DNA of 64,000 nucleotides from the NCBI GenBank assembly GCA_029891385.1, contig CM057227.1, positions 93,396,818 to 93,460,817 of the forward strand. The letters run 5' to 3'. The notes under the pieces are model-generated. The model saw only the letters and a list, made by a program, of their open reading frames with translations. It was not told the DNA's origin and searched no databases. This stretch comes from Erythroxylum novogranatense. Its lineage: Eukaryota > Streptophyta > Magnoliopsida > Malpighiales > Erythroxylaceae. Every line of letters starts with the position of its first letter. Positions within the stretch are counted from its first letter, which is position 1. A program made the position numbers and the translations under genes. Shown piece by piece: positions 11,214 to 22,408 of this stretch.

Positions 11214-13732
11214 GTATGCGTTGGTTCATCTTTACCAAATCTTGTTCCTTATTTTTCTTTTCTTGAGATTATTCTCTTTACATGTTTTTGTGGTGATTGT
11301 ATTCAAAAGGGGTTCTCTTCATTGCCAATATATTCAATTAATTGTGCAACATATGATGGTGATGATGTAGATGTTAAAATAGCTTCAATGCAGTCTTCTT
11401 TAATGAAATCCTTTTGAGTTGTTATTAATGGAAATTGGTTGAGATAAAAAATCTATAGGTTTCATTGTGATTATTTACACTTATTGTTTCTGGTTTAGCT
11501 ATTATGTCATCAAACAGCTTCATAATTTCTCAAAACAATCAGTGGAACGATATGTTAAAAGTGTTATTTTCTTCCTAAGTTTGGTTGACCAGATATAGGA
11601 TGTTGCTTCTGCAGGGTTGAGGTTGACATTAACAAGACATATTGAACAAGTAGGAGGTAGTTAATTCTTTGTTCTCTTCTGTGTTACTGCAATTGCATGT
11701 GACTAATCTTATTTTTCAAGAATTACGCAGTTAGTATATTTCCTTTTACAGGCCTTGCTATCAGTCAAAGGCATACGTATATGTTTTCTGTTGGCAGTTA
11801 GAAAATATTTGATGTTTGTTTCTATTTACATTTGATTTTGTAACAATGTGAAATTTATTTGTATTCATTTATTTGTTTTCTGATGAATTGTTTTGCATTT
11901 ACATGTGCTGACAATATTAAGAAATTCAGTCTTCCCAAAGGAGTTTTTTTCCCAATATATTGTAAATTGTCAAATATTGTTGCTTAAAGTTGTAGTTTAT
12001 ATGTATTCATTTATTTGTTTTCTTATTAATTGTTTTGCATCTGCATCTGTTGACAATATTAAAAAGTTCAAAGGAGATTTTTTGCCCAATATATTGTAAA
12101 CCGTTAAACACTGTTGCTTAAAACTGTGGTTTATCATCTTTCTTACTTTCTAGGATAATATATCTTTGGATTATTTTCAAATTTGCATCTTCGATGTGTA
12201 TATGGGGCTTCTGCACTTGACATGTATCAGATGACTAATTTACAAGGTTCTTTGAAGCACACAACTAATTTTTTTCTTTGACACAAAAGAAGATATTGTA
12301 AATTCTTCCCCTATAAAAGGTGCACCCATAATTGAGAAGCAAGACTTTCGCATGAAGGTTGCTACCGTGCATTGGAGGTTAAAGGGCGAACTTCGCGATC
12401 AGTAATAAATTTTGGTTGTCTTAACTGACAACAGTAAAACTTGTCAACCTAAAATCTGAACTTTTATAAAAACAGAGAGAGACGCATGCAATAAATATGT
12501 ACGCCACTGATTTTGAGATGCAATATCACATAATAGGTGATAAGTTTCGATTTATCTTACACAAATCTTCACAATAATTGAATGGAAAGATGCAGTACTC
12601 GAGAATTATTGAGTGCAGTAATTGAGTGTAAAATTTCAGTATAAAGATTTGGTTATAGGTCTGATTGTGCTGACATAATCTTGTCATATCTAAGAAGTTG
12701 GTTAATTTATAATCTCAACTTTATTAAAGTTGATATTACTCGCATTAAAACTCGAGCTTACGACGACATTGCTTTTAACGTTTGATTACCTGACAAGTCA
12801 ATTAAATTTTAAATTTTAAATCTCCTATCAATCCTCATTTTTAATAAAATATAGTTTATCATAAAAAATACAATTAATAAATTAATTAATCTTTAAATCT
12901 TACTAATATTTAATTATTATTAATAACAAAATATAATTACAATAACATAAATGACTAAAATGTTTTTTATTTTGTTTTAAAAATAGATATTGAAAGAACA
13001 AAACAATAACTAAAAATAACATTTTATTTCTAAATTATTACTTATATTCATCTAAAAATATAAATTAAATTAAATGGTAAATAAATTTTGGCTTTTGAAT
13101 GACAAAATTTTATTTTAGTTAGCGATATGTTATTTTCTTCTAACACATACAAATAATAAAATTAAGAGTATTATATTTTAAATTCAGGAATGTCCTTCAT
13201 GTTAAAACACTAGTTAAATCAATTAAATGTTCAAATTTGACGTGGAGCACCATATAATCACTACAATATCGACTCAGTATATAATTACATAAGGAAAAAG
13301 AATAAAAATAATTTCATTTTAAATTAAAGAATTAAATTTTTAGTTTTTTTAATCCAAAGATTTGAATAACACTAATATTTTCAAAAGTTTGAGTAAATAT
13401 AAAATGATAAAAAAAAAAATGAAATATGTAAATCTATAACTAAAAGATTAAGATATCATAGTGGACTGATTTGTTAAATAAAAATATTATTATTTATATA
13501 TAAAATTAAATTAATTGTAACTTTTCATTTTCTATATGATTCATTTTAATCATTGGACCTTGAAGATTATATTTTGTATTTAATTAATAATACACTCATC
13601 ATCCACTTACTATATTCAGTACCTAAATCTTGTATATCATTTCAAATTCAAGAATTTTCCTTTTTCTTTACTCATAATTAATTACTAACAATTTCCCATT
13701 TAATAGTTTTAACTTTCAAGAAAAGTTCGACG
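11214..13732. other. AT-rich non-coding stretch
   Basis: No exon is recognised beyond a weak open stretch at about 12301-12402. From about 12800 the DNA becomes extremely AT-rich. Part of 12800-13737 may be the decayed LTR belonging to the chromovirus end at 13733-13882. No Helitron-type terminus (CTRR preceded by a GC-rich hairpin) could be recognised here. Confidence 0.4.
11861..12137. repeat. About 140-bp diverged tandem duplication
   Basis: Two adjacent copies (11861-12002 and 12003-12137) share GTATTCATTTATTTGTTTTC and CCCAATATATTGTAAA. They are visibly diverged by substitutions and short indels. Confidence 0.8.
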
Positions 13733-13882
13733 TCCAACAACTCTCTTCCTTAAAGAAATTCGTTCTCGAAATTCTTACCTGAGTAATCAAACAAATGGAG
13801 GAAATAATATCTTATGCTTTCCTCAATCTCACAAGTAACTTCTTCACTCGCCCAGTTTCTTCCAAATGACCATAGTTAATAG
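13733..13882 (-). mobile_element. Decayed 3' end of a chromovirus-type Gypsy polyprotein with LTR start
   Basis: On the minus strand 13882-13755 reads NWASEEVTCEIEESIRYYF, then LHLFDYSGKNFENEFL and a stop. This resembles the end of a Tekay/Del-type polyprotein (VEEATWE..., then NFEDEIL). Immediately after a purine-rich tract comes TGTTGGACGTCGAAC (ending at 13738), which resembles the LTR start TGTTGGACCCCGAAC of the element at 50620. The LTR itself would run left into the AT-rich region and is too decayed to delimit. Confidence 0.55.
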
Positions 13883-14106
13883 ACTCACTAGGTCTTTTCT
13901 ATATTTTAAATATGACATATTTAAAGCCTTTTACTTAAATTTTCATTATATATTTAAATTATTTATAATTTAATTACTAATTTTAAAAATTTCCATATTT
14001 ATTAACATTTAATTACAAAATTTTAAAAAATATTAATTAAATTACACATTTTTTAATTTTTCATATTAACTTATATATTAAAATTATGTAATAATATAAT
14101 TGAACT

Positions 14107-14243
14107 GTAGACGCACCACCTTCCTCTGAACATAGTCTCTCAGAAAGTGATGTCTGACTTCTATGTGCTTCACTCTTGAATGCTGAATCGGATTCTTTGA
14201 CAGATTGATTGCACTGGTGTTGTGGCAATAGATTGGAGTAACA
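14107..14243 (-). pseudogene. Ty1/copia RNase H fragment
   Basis: The minus strand reads TPIYCHNTSAINLSKNPIQ then HSRVKHIEVRHHFLRDYVQ, the conserved C-terminal part of copia RNase H. Nothing else of that element is visible on either side. It may be the far end of the copia element that resumes at 21966, since orientation and domain order agree, but about 1.5 kb of unrelated DNA and an Athila element lie between them. It could equally be a separate relic. Confidence 0.8.
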
Positions 14244-14249
14244 TATGCG

Positions 14250-14870
14250 TCTATTTTTGGCTTCCGTCTGCTTTTCTACTTCGTCTGTTTTTTTTCTTTC
14301 TCCATCTTTTTTTCTACTTCGTCTGTTTTTTATTCTCCATCTGTTTTTCTACTTAAATACATTTTTCATTATTAAATGCTTTTCTACTTAGTCTGTTTTT
14401 CTTTCTCCGTCTGTCTTTCTTTCTCTGTCTATTTTTCTACTAAGTATTTGTTCTTAATCAAAATCATAAATGTGAAGTCATTTTGACTTAACAGATGGTT
14501 CATCACCTTCTAATGTTATTGTTATTTGCAATATCAGTTTCTAATGATTTTTATCATGATTATTCAATTCATGATTATTTTTCAACTTCATTCATATATT
14601 TATTCTCATTTGCAATATCAGTTTCTAAATATTTTTATCATGATTATTAAATTCATTATTATTATTCAACTTCATATAAAAGTTATAAAATGTTTTTGCT
14701 CTCCTTCACTTTTGCATCCGTCTGTTTTTGCTTCCCTCTGCTTTTCAACTCCGTCTGTTTTTCTTCTTTCGTCTGCTTTTCACCTTCCGTCTGCTTTTAC
14801 TTTCGTCTACTATTCAACTTCCGTCTGTTTTTCTTCTTTCCTCTGCTTTTCAACTTCTGTCTATTTTTAT
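14250..14870. repeat. Pyrimidine-rich minisatellite-like region
   Basis: Irregular repeats of about 18-24 bases built on TCCGTCTGTTTTTCT and TTCGTCTGCTTTTC run at 14250-14450 and 14700-14870. Between them is a duplicated AT-rich segment (TTTGCAATATCAGTTTCTAA at about 14526 and 14609). The same TTGCAATATCA phrase recurs near 15098. Open frames across it have low-complexity composition (Phe/Ser/Leu-rich) and are not genes. Confidence 0.7.
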
Positions 14871-14879
14871 TAGAGAGAT

Positions 14880-15741
14880 AAAGCTTGAGAGAAGTTGACA
14901 CACTCATTTTTTGAGTTTGCTACAGTAAGATAGCTCTACATAATTTGCTTAATATTTTTCTCTCTGGTATCTGAAGTCAATCACGCGTTTTTACAGTGCT
15001 TATTAAACGATATATGAATGCACAAGAAGGGGGGTTGAATTGTCTTAGTTTTCTTTACCCTTACCAATATGGTTCATCACTTTCTAATGTTATTGTTATT
15101 TGCAATATCATTCAGAAGCCAAACTCAACCAATATTTTGTCATTTTGTCAGGCGCTCTCTCTCTCTTTGTTTTTCCTCTCCGCCCTTGTCTTCCTCTTTT
15201 TCTGTTTGTTGAATGTTGTGTCTTCGCGCGATATGCACGCAATCTTCTGACCCAATCTTTTGATGCAATAGTTTGTCAGGTGGCCGCGCTTGTGACTACT
15301 TAAAGAGCGAATGGGATGGCCGATCACGGAATAGATCCATGTTGTCTCCTTTCTCTGTCTTTGTTTTTCCTCTCCGCCATTGCCTTCCTCTGCTTTTTCC
15401 ATTCCAGCTGTGGTTGTCATAGCTGTTGTTGGTGTCGAGAGAGTATCAGTGGTTTCGACGTGAATCTAGCACGTGAACCTAGCATAAGGTTGTTCACCAA
15501 CTGGACGCACACATTAAAAAACTTATAGATTAAGGTATCTTTATACTGCAGATGTCAGTAGTAGACATGTAAACTATTTTTATCTTATCTGAAAGAAAGT
15601 CATTTCATCTTAGTTCTTCTCCCAATGATGATTATTTCATTACATTTTCATATTATTTTTATTTAATCGTCATGTTAAATTTTGCCTGCGTATAAATTCA
15701 TGGGCACTTTCATCTGCGATTTTGTGATGTTAACTCGCTAG
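14880..15741. other. Unassigned stretch, possible retrotransposon relic
   Basis: Contains a purine tract (AAGAAGGGGGGTTGAATTG at about 15025) that looks like a polypurine tract of a retrotransposon. A CTCTCTTTG...CTCTCC segment occurs twice, at about 15152-15200 and 15345-15395. No gene is recognised. The stretch ends where the truncated Athila LTR begins. Confidence 0.35.
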
Positions 15742-17126
15742 TTTAATGAAAGGACCAAAACCAAGAAGCATCAGGAGGGCCACACCAAATGGACGACGCA
15801 GCATGGTGGAGAGCAAATTAAGTGAGCAAGTGAAATAAAAAAAGGAGCAGGTCACGCAATATATGAGGGACAACATTTTAAAGGAGAAAATCAACGCATA
15901 AGAGAGGAATTAAATCAAGGCAACACGTGGAGGCAGTAGAGGGATGCAGGCGTTTTGATTCAAAACGCAGTGGAGAAGACGCACGCAAGGAGCAGCAAGG
16001 GTTTTAAGTGACAAATGACCCTTATTTGTCAAAAAAAAAAGCAATAGTAGACAGGAGCTACAGAGGAGGCTGGAGGCGCACAACACAAGGAAATCAATAG
16101 CAAGAACGCACGAAGCCAAAGGAAGCAACAGGGGGGCTGCAGCCATGAGGCGTGACCCAACAAAGAACGACCTGGAGCTTGAGAGCGGGAGGCTGTATTT
16201 GGTGGCTTGGTGGCTGTGGCTTGCGTCTGCAGTGAGCTGGAGCTTTCGAGGATTTAATGCATTGCTACAGCGCAGAACAGTGAAGTTGACCCCTAAGATT
16301 AATTTGTTAATTTCAGCTTTAGTTGATAGAGACTAGTATTATGTGTGGCTAATTTTTAATCTAGACAAGGTACTTGATGTTTGATACATGTAGTTCGTGA
16401 GACTCTCTTGGTTTAATTGTTTTCGTGAATTTCTTATGTTTATTTAATCTCCGCGTTTAATTGATTTATTATTGTTGAGTTTGTTGATTAATGTGGCCAG
16501 TTAATTAATTAACTTAATAATAAATTGCCGAATAGATTAGTTAATCTGTGATTGCTGTCTATCGAGTGGCGAATTAATTTCAATTAAGAGGTTAATGGGA
16601 TGAAATAATTTAGCCTAAATAGATTGCGGGTGTCCGATTCTGTTGGCTAAGATGAGGGTCCATTAGAACCTATAGCTGCCATAGATTATATTTCATGAGC
16701 TTTACTAGAATAGTCTAATTGGTTAGGGAAATAATCTGCGGAGCTTTACTCGGGATTATCGAATAATTACGAATGGATTTGTAGATTTTTGCTGTTCACG
16801 GTCTGCTATAACTTTATCCATAGGAATGAACGAAATTTATATTTTTGAGTCTATGATCGAATTACGGTATCAAACGGGAGAGTACCTTGGCTAGGCTTTT
16901 ATTCATATTAATTTCAATCTTTAATTTTAATTTCTTCTTGCGTGATTTCGTGTTTCTAAAATCAATCATTCACAAATCAAATTATTTTCATTATTATTTT
17001 TATTTTCAATTTCGCACAAATAAATAATTACTACACTGGTCTCTGTGGTTCGACCCTATTCACCACTTTACTTGTTTAAGTGTTCTAGAGTAGGAATTTA
17101 TTTTTGATTGGTTTGACACGCCATCA
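15742..17126 (+). repeat. 5' LTR of the Athila-like element (truncated)
   Basis: Aligns along its length with 20560-21965, from TTTAATGAAAGGACCAAAAC to CACGCCATCA. The two LTRs differ by scattered substitutions and a few indels, including a small rearrangement around 21515-21545. Confidence 0.88.
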
Positions 17127-17131
17127 AATTT

Positions 17132-17149
17132 TGGCGCCGTTGCTGGGGA
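17132..17149 (+). promoter_or_regulatory. Primer binding site, tRNA-Asp type
   Basis: TGGCGCCGTTGCTGGGGA starts six bases after the LTR end. It matches the usual Athila-group primer site TGGCGCCGTTGCCGGGGA with one C-to-T change. Confidence 0.85.
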
Positions 17150-17229
17150 CCGGTGTTTAAGTTTTTGTTTGTTTGTGTTGCTAATCATTTTTTTTCTAGT
17201 TGTTCGCATGCAACATTGTGTTTCTGCAG

Positions 17230-18297
17230 ATGATCGGGTATCGTTCGGACACACACACTCGAGGTGTCCATGAGGGACCACAAGTCCCTATTTGTCACAT
17301 TTGTGGATTTTAGGGTCATTTTACTGATGCTTGTCCGATTATGCAAGATGATACTGTGGAGGCTGAAGTTATGGCGATTAATGATGATTATCAATTTCAA
17401 AGAAAATATGATCCCTATTCGAATACTTACAACCCAGGATGGAGGGATCATCCTAATTTGAGATATGGGAATGGGCAGCAAGGTCAGTCGCAGCAGCAGC
17501 AGCAATATTCGAGGCCTAATTATGATGACCGAATTTCAACCTTGGAGGATCTCATGTCACAGTTGATTACGGCCTAATTGACGAACAATACACAATTACA
17601 AAGTTTGCTTCAATTTCAGACTGACTCAGCACAATTCCAGGCTCAGACTAGTAAAAATCTTCAGGAGATGAGGGAGCAAATTAGTCAACTGGCTGCTGCA
17701 CAGAATCAAGGGAAATTGCCTTCTCAGCCTGTTATCAATCCTAGGCAGAATATCAGTGCCATTACCTTGCATAGTGGAAAAGAAATTGAAAGTGCTAGAG
17801 GATCGCAGAAACTTCAACATGACCATGTTGAAACTGTTGAGCTAGAAAAAGAAGCTAAAATCAAGGAAATTGTGACAGCCAAGGCAGAAGGGCCACCATT
17901 CCCACACAGGTTGGCTAAGAATAAGAAATTGCAAAGTGATGAGGAGCTTGGGAATTTTGAGGTTAACTATCAACGAATCGTTTGTGTCGATGAAGTGGAG
18001 AAGGAGCTTGAAGCCGAAAAGAACACATCTTTTAGCTCGGAGGTAAGTACTGAGTCCATAATTATTTTTGAAACTAACTCTTTACCTTTACATTACATAT
18101 TGGAGGAGTTAACTGAAGAAGAAAAAGACGAGGAGACATTTGAAATATTTCCAGAATGTATGGACTCAGTCAAAATTGAGAAGCTGAGGATAGGCAAGAT
18201 ACTGGAGGAGGAGGATGATCGACTAAGGCTCTATTCGAAATCACCTCACATGGAGGAGACGCATGTGATACATGAAGATCACAATTTTGTCACGTGA
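17230..18297 (+). pseudogene. Athila-type gag, C-terminal part only, with two stops
   Basis: Gag normally forms the particle; here the capsid part is missing. The frame from ATG 17230 carries a zinc knuckle at about residues 24-37 (CHIC, then H, then DAC; spacing C-x2-C-x4-H-x4-C) with a TAG inside it, probably from CAG. Then follow RKYDPYSNTYNPGWRDHPNL and RYGN, a phrase typical of Athila gag, a glutamine-rich tract, a TAG at 17575-17577, and an acidic, lysine-rich C-terminal part ending at 18297. A coiled-coil-like Gln/Leu stretch lies near 17590-17700. The start choice is arbitrary because the N-terminal capsid was lost between the primer site and 17230. After 18297 comes EPATLNQGASWEATQG-like sequence that usually follows the pol end, so pol was removed by a deletion. 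Confidence 0.8.
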
Positions 18298-20192
18298 GGA
18301 GAAAAAGGAGTCGAGCCAGCGACCCTAAACCAAGGCGCTTCTTGGGAGGCAACCCAAGGTTTGCTTTCATTTTGTTCTTCGCAATTTAATTTTTAGTTGT
18401 TTATAATTCTGTCAGGCTCCCGTTTCTCGACATTTTTTTTTAAATTTTCTTCCAATATTTTGTACTGTTGTTGGATGTCACTTGGTCGCAAGGTTTTTTA
18501 TTGTTTTGCAAGATAGTATGGGCGCATCACCTCACAGCTCCACCATTACCTTGGCGCATCACCTTAGAGAAGCTTTCTCTCACTCTTTACCTTTTTACTA
18601 TTCTTGTCTTTCATTTGCTAACATTGAGGACAATGTTTCGTCTAAAGTGTGGGGGAAGGATTTAGGTTAAATTTTGCATGAAATTTTCAGGTTTTAGTGG
18701 GTGAATGGTTCAGATTTTTCTTGATTTTTGTGCTTCAAAGTGTCACACCTTTACTCTTGCTTGAACTTGAAGATTTTCACTTGTAATTGCATGTTTTAGT
18801 TTAAAAATCCATAAAAATTGAAAAAATTCAAAAAAAAAAGAAACGACTTTCCATTTTTGCATGCTTTTGCACCTTAAGTGTTTAGTTTTGTATTTTGATC
18901 TCCCAATGATTGATAAGAATATGAGTATTATAGGTGAGAGTTAATCTGTGATTTTTGAATCATGAACTTGATGAATGTGTTTTTATGTGAGTTTTAAGCT
19001 TGATAGCTTTTGGATTGATTTTGAAACTATATTGTGTTAACTTAATAGATGATTGTCCTATGTGAGCTTTTGAGCCTTCAACGCAATTCTTTGATGTGTG
19101 TTCATTCAATGCTTTGTATCTCTAGAACTTGCTTAATATCTTATTGAGACTACACTTTTACATGCATGCATGAAGATGATAAAGACACTTAGGATTTTAA
19201 CCACTTGACTAAAAAGCCAACCCAAAGCATGTTATCCACAAGTGAGCCCATTTGAGCTTATGATCCGTTCTTTGCTTTACCATGTTTAACTTAACTTTTT
19301 CTTAATTGATTTATCTTTCTAACCCTTATCATGGTTAGTAGAGCATGCTTGTTGAGTTAAACTTGTGAAGGTTGCGCATATAGAAATATCAGTGGTATAT
19401 GACTTGTATTGTACTTGTTGTCAATAGGGAAGGAATCGAAAAAAAAAAAAAGTTTGAGGCCAAGTAGAGAAAAGAAAGAAAAGGATTCCCCATGTGCTTG
19501 ATTGATAAATGTTTGGGGAATGAAAATTAAAAAAAAAAAAGAAAAAAAAAAGAAAAGAAAAGAGAGAGATGTGCTTAATTATTTGATGATATGCAGGATG
19601 CGCACATATGTGTTATTGATTATCTGTTATGCTCTACTCACTCTGATGTTTAGCCTTTTCTTACCTTTCTTTTACCATACCCCTAACCCAACCAAGTTAC
19701 ATCCTTATTTAAGACCTTTTGATTTATGTTATGCATGTAATACTTAGTAGTGTATTCAAGATTGAAGAGCAAGCCTATGGAAGAGCATTGCATTGTTTGA
19801 ATTTATGAGAGTTAAAAACACATTTGAGACATAAACACTTGAGTGTTGGAGTGCATGACAATGAGAGGACCTATTATCTTGACATGGTGTAGATTTCCTC
19901 TAAGTCTATTGTGCTATCTTGCTTGGCCCTTACATTTAAAGTGAGTTTATTATTTTTATGGATTAAATGTCGCGGGTTCTTTCTTGTTTATAATCCTTGT
20001 ATGTCTTTGATGTTGTTGGGAGGTTGGGAGAAAAACTTTGACACTTAAGAAAATGTTCCCTACATTTGCATATTTATTTCTTTTTGGTTTTGCATCCATA
20101 CTTCATTTTTGCATTCTCGATTTTCTTAGGCTTTCAAAATTTATGTTTTTAACCTTCCTCGAGGACGAGCAAGAGCTAAGTGTGGGGGAGTT
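18298..20192 (+). other. Athila 3' non-coding region with two polypurine tracts
   Basis: About 1.9 kb with no env-like frame. A first polypurine-like motif (AAAGTGTGGGGGAAGGA) lies at 18644-18660 and the terminal tract at about 20177-20192 abuts the LTR. Both are preceded by a GAGGACAA/GAGGACGAGC phrase, as is usual in the Athila group. A-rich runs occur at 18825-18840, 19440-19450 and 19530-19560. Confidence 0.7.
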
Positions 20193-21965
20193 TGATAACT
20201 TGCATTATGTCATGTTAATTCTTTGTGTTTTATGTTCTTTTGATATGCTTTTGTGACGTGTTGCTTGTGTTTTTATGGTAATTCGTGTCTTTGTGTATTC
20301 TAGGTGATGAAATACCAAAGTGATGCAATTTGGAGTGAAATTGGCTAATCTGGAATTGAAGATTTCAACATGACCATGTTGAAGGTAACACAATACTGTG
20401 CTGGCAGATTGCCACCTATGAATTTACCTTGGGATTTGGGCCTCAATAATAGCCCTCTTTGTTGACTATGTCAAGTTATGGCCTTTAAGTCCTATTTAGA
20501 CATTTTAATTGGGCCCCACTTTGGTCATTAAGACCATTAAAAGTGAGGGGCCCACTTCATTTAATGAAAGGACCAAAACCAAGAAGCATCAGGAGGGCCA
20601 CACCAAATGGACGATGCAACATGGTGGAGAGCAAATTAAGTGAGCAAGTGAAATAAAAAAAAGGAGCAGGTCACGCAATATATGAGGGACAATGTTTTAA
20701 AGGAGAAAATCAACGCATAAGAGAGGAATTAAATCAAGGCAACACGTGGAGGCAGTAGAGGGACGCAGGCGTTTTGATTCAAAACTCAGTGGAGAAGACG
20801 CACGCAAGGAGCAACAAGGGTTTTAAGTGACAAGTGACCCTTATTTGTAAAAAAAAAAAGCAATAGTAGACAGGAGCTACAGAGGAGGCTGGAGGCGCAC
20901 AACACAAGGAAATCAGTGCAACAACAACACACAGAAGCCAAAGGAAGCAACAGGGGACGGCGCGAGCCGCAGGCGTGACCCAACAAAGAACGACATGGAG
21001 CGAGGAAGGCGGGAGGCTGTATTTGGTGGCTTGGTGGGCGTGGGTGGCTGCGTCTGCGATGTTGGAGCTTGCGAGGATTTAATGCATTGCTACAGCGCAA
21101 AACAGTGAAGTTGACCCCTAAGATTAATTTGTTAATTTCAGCTTTAGTTGATAGAGACTAGTATTATGTGTGGCTAATTTTTAATCTAGACAAGGTACTA
21201 GATGTTTGATACATGTAGTTCGTGAGACTCTCGTGGTTTAATTGTTTTCGTGAATTTCTTATGTTTATTTAATCTCCGCGTTTAATTGATTTATTATTGT
21301 TGAGTTTGTTGATTAATGTGGCCAGTTAATTAATTAACTTAATAATAAATTGCCGAATAGATTAGTTAATCCGTGATTGCTGTCTATCGAGTGGCGAATT
21401 AATTTCAATTAAAAGGTTAATGGGATTAAATAATTTAGTCTAAATAGATTGCGGGTGTCCGATTCTGTTGGCTAAGACGAGGGTCCATTAGAACCTATAG
21501 TTGCCATAGATTATATTCTGCGGAGCTTTACTCGGGAATAGTCTAATTGGTTAGGGAAATAATCTGCGGAACTTTACTCGGGATTATCGAATAATTACGA
21601 ATGGATTGGTAGATTTGTCTTTGTTCGATCTCGCTATAACTTTATCCATAGGAATGAACGAAATTTATATTTTTGATTCTATGATCGAATTACGGTATCA
21701 AACGGGAGAGTACCTTGGCTAGGCTTTTATTCATATTAATTTCAATCTTTAATTTTAATTTCTTCTTGCGTGATTTCGTGTTTCTAAAATCAATCATTCA
21801 CAAATCAAATTATTTTCATTATTATTTTTATTTTATTTTTATTTTCGATTTCACACAAATAAATAATTACTACACTGGTCTCTGTGGTTCGACCCTATTC
21901 ACCACTTTACTCGTTTAAGTGTTCTAGAGTAGGAATTTATTTTTGATTGGTTTGACATGCCATCA
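20193..21965 (+). repeat. 3' LTR of the Athila-like element (complete)
   Basis: Starts TGATAACTTGC right after the polypurine tract and ends ATGCCATCA, 1773 bases, with TG...CA ends. It is followed directly by minus-strand copia coding sequence. Confidence 0.85.
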
Positions 21966-22408
21966 GCCCAAGTACCATTCTTGTGTAGAGATTCCATTTC
22001 TTCATTCATGGCCACCACCCACTTATCTGCATCAGCACTAGAAACTGCTTCTCTATATGTGGAAGGTTCACCGTCTCCACCTGTTTCCTGTGCCACTGAT
22101 AAAGCATACACAACTAAATTTGTATACCTCTGTGGTGGTCGAATCTCCCGTCTGGTTCTGTCTTTGGCTATGGAATGTTCTTCTTCTACTGGTTCATCTT
22201 CAGCAGAATCAGGATCTGGTTCATCAACTTGTTCCATCCGATGTGTAGAAGGTGTCTGTGAATGATCTGGACTACCAATCTCTAACTCCACTTGTTTCTG
22301 TGCACTATCTTCTGTACTACAAGACTCCTTTTTTAGATACAATATAGAGGATTCATCAAATGTAACATCCTTACTAATTACAAATTTAGGTAACTTGGGA
22401 TCAGGACA
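21966..22408 (-). pseudogene. Copia linker and reverse-transcriptase start, cut by insertion
   Basis: Continues the integrase frame after a TGA at about 22406-22408, where the family has Trp in YRLWCPD, so probably TGG to TGA. It reads LPKFVISKDVTFDES, an acidic linker, RREIRPPQRYTN, then AVSSADADKWVVAMNEEMES and LHKNGTWA, the conserved start of copia reverse transcriptase. Coding similarity ends at 21966, where the Athila LTR abuts. Confidence 0.85.

Larger units (their letters stand above)
15742..21965 (+). mobile_element. Athila-like Gypsy element, internally deleted, 5' LTR truncated
   Basis: Two long similar sequences (15742-17126 and 20193-21965) flank 3.07 kb that begins with a tRNA-Asp-type primer site (TGGCGCCGTTGCTGGGGA) and ends with a polypurine tract (AAGTGTGGGGGAG). 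Both are hallmarks of the Athila/Tat group. Inside, only the C-terminal part of gag is present. Protease, reverse transcriptase, RNase H and integrase are absent, so the element is non-autonomous. The right boundary abuts copia reverse-transcriptase sequence at 21966, so it inserted into that element. The left LTR lacks its first 367 bases relative to the right LTR, so no target duplication can be read. Confidence 0.88.

Noticed and set aside
12340..12420. Helitron 3' end at GGGCGAACTTCGCGATCAGTAAT-like site (shortened here)
   Set aside because: There is a small GCGAA/TTCGC stem, but the required CTRR terminus does not follow it.
1..12430. Pack-MULE origin of the gene-fragment block
   Set aside because: No long Mutator-type terminal inverted repeat was visible at either side, and the uniform orientation of many intron-bearing fragments fits Helitron capture better. 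It is not formally excluded because the left end is outside the window.
14526..14881. Phe/Ser-rich open frames over the pyrimidine-rich minisatellite
   Set aside because: Low-complexity translation of CT-rich repeats, with several overlapping frames open at once.
15910..16146. Open frames in the Athila LTRs (also 20786-21100)
   Set aside because: They lie inside both LTR copies, are Leu/Ser/Cys-rich without a domain, and match no gag or pol phrase.
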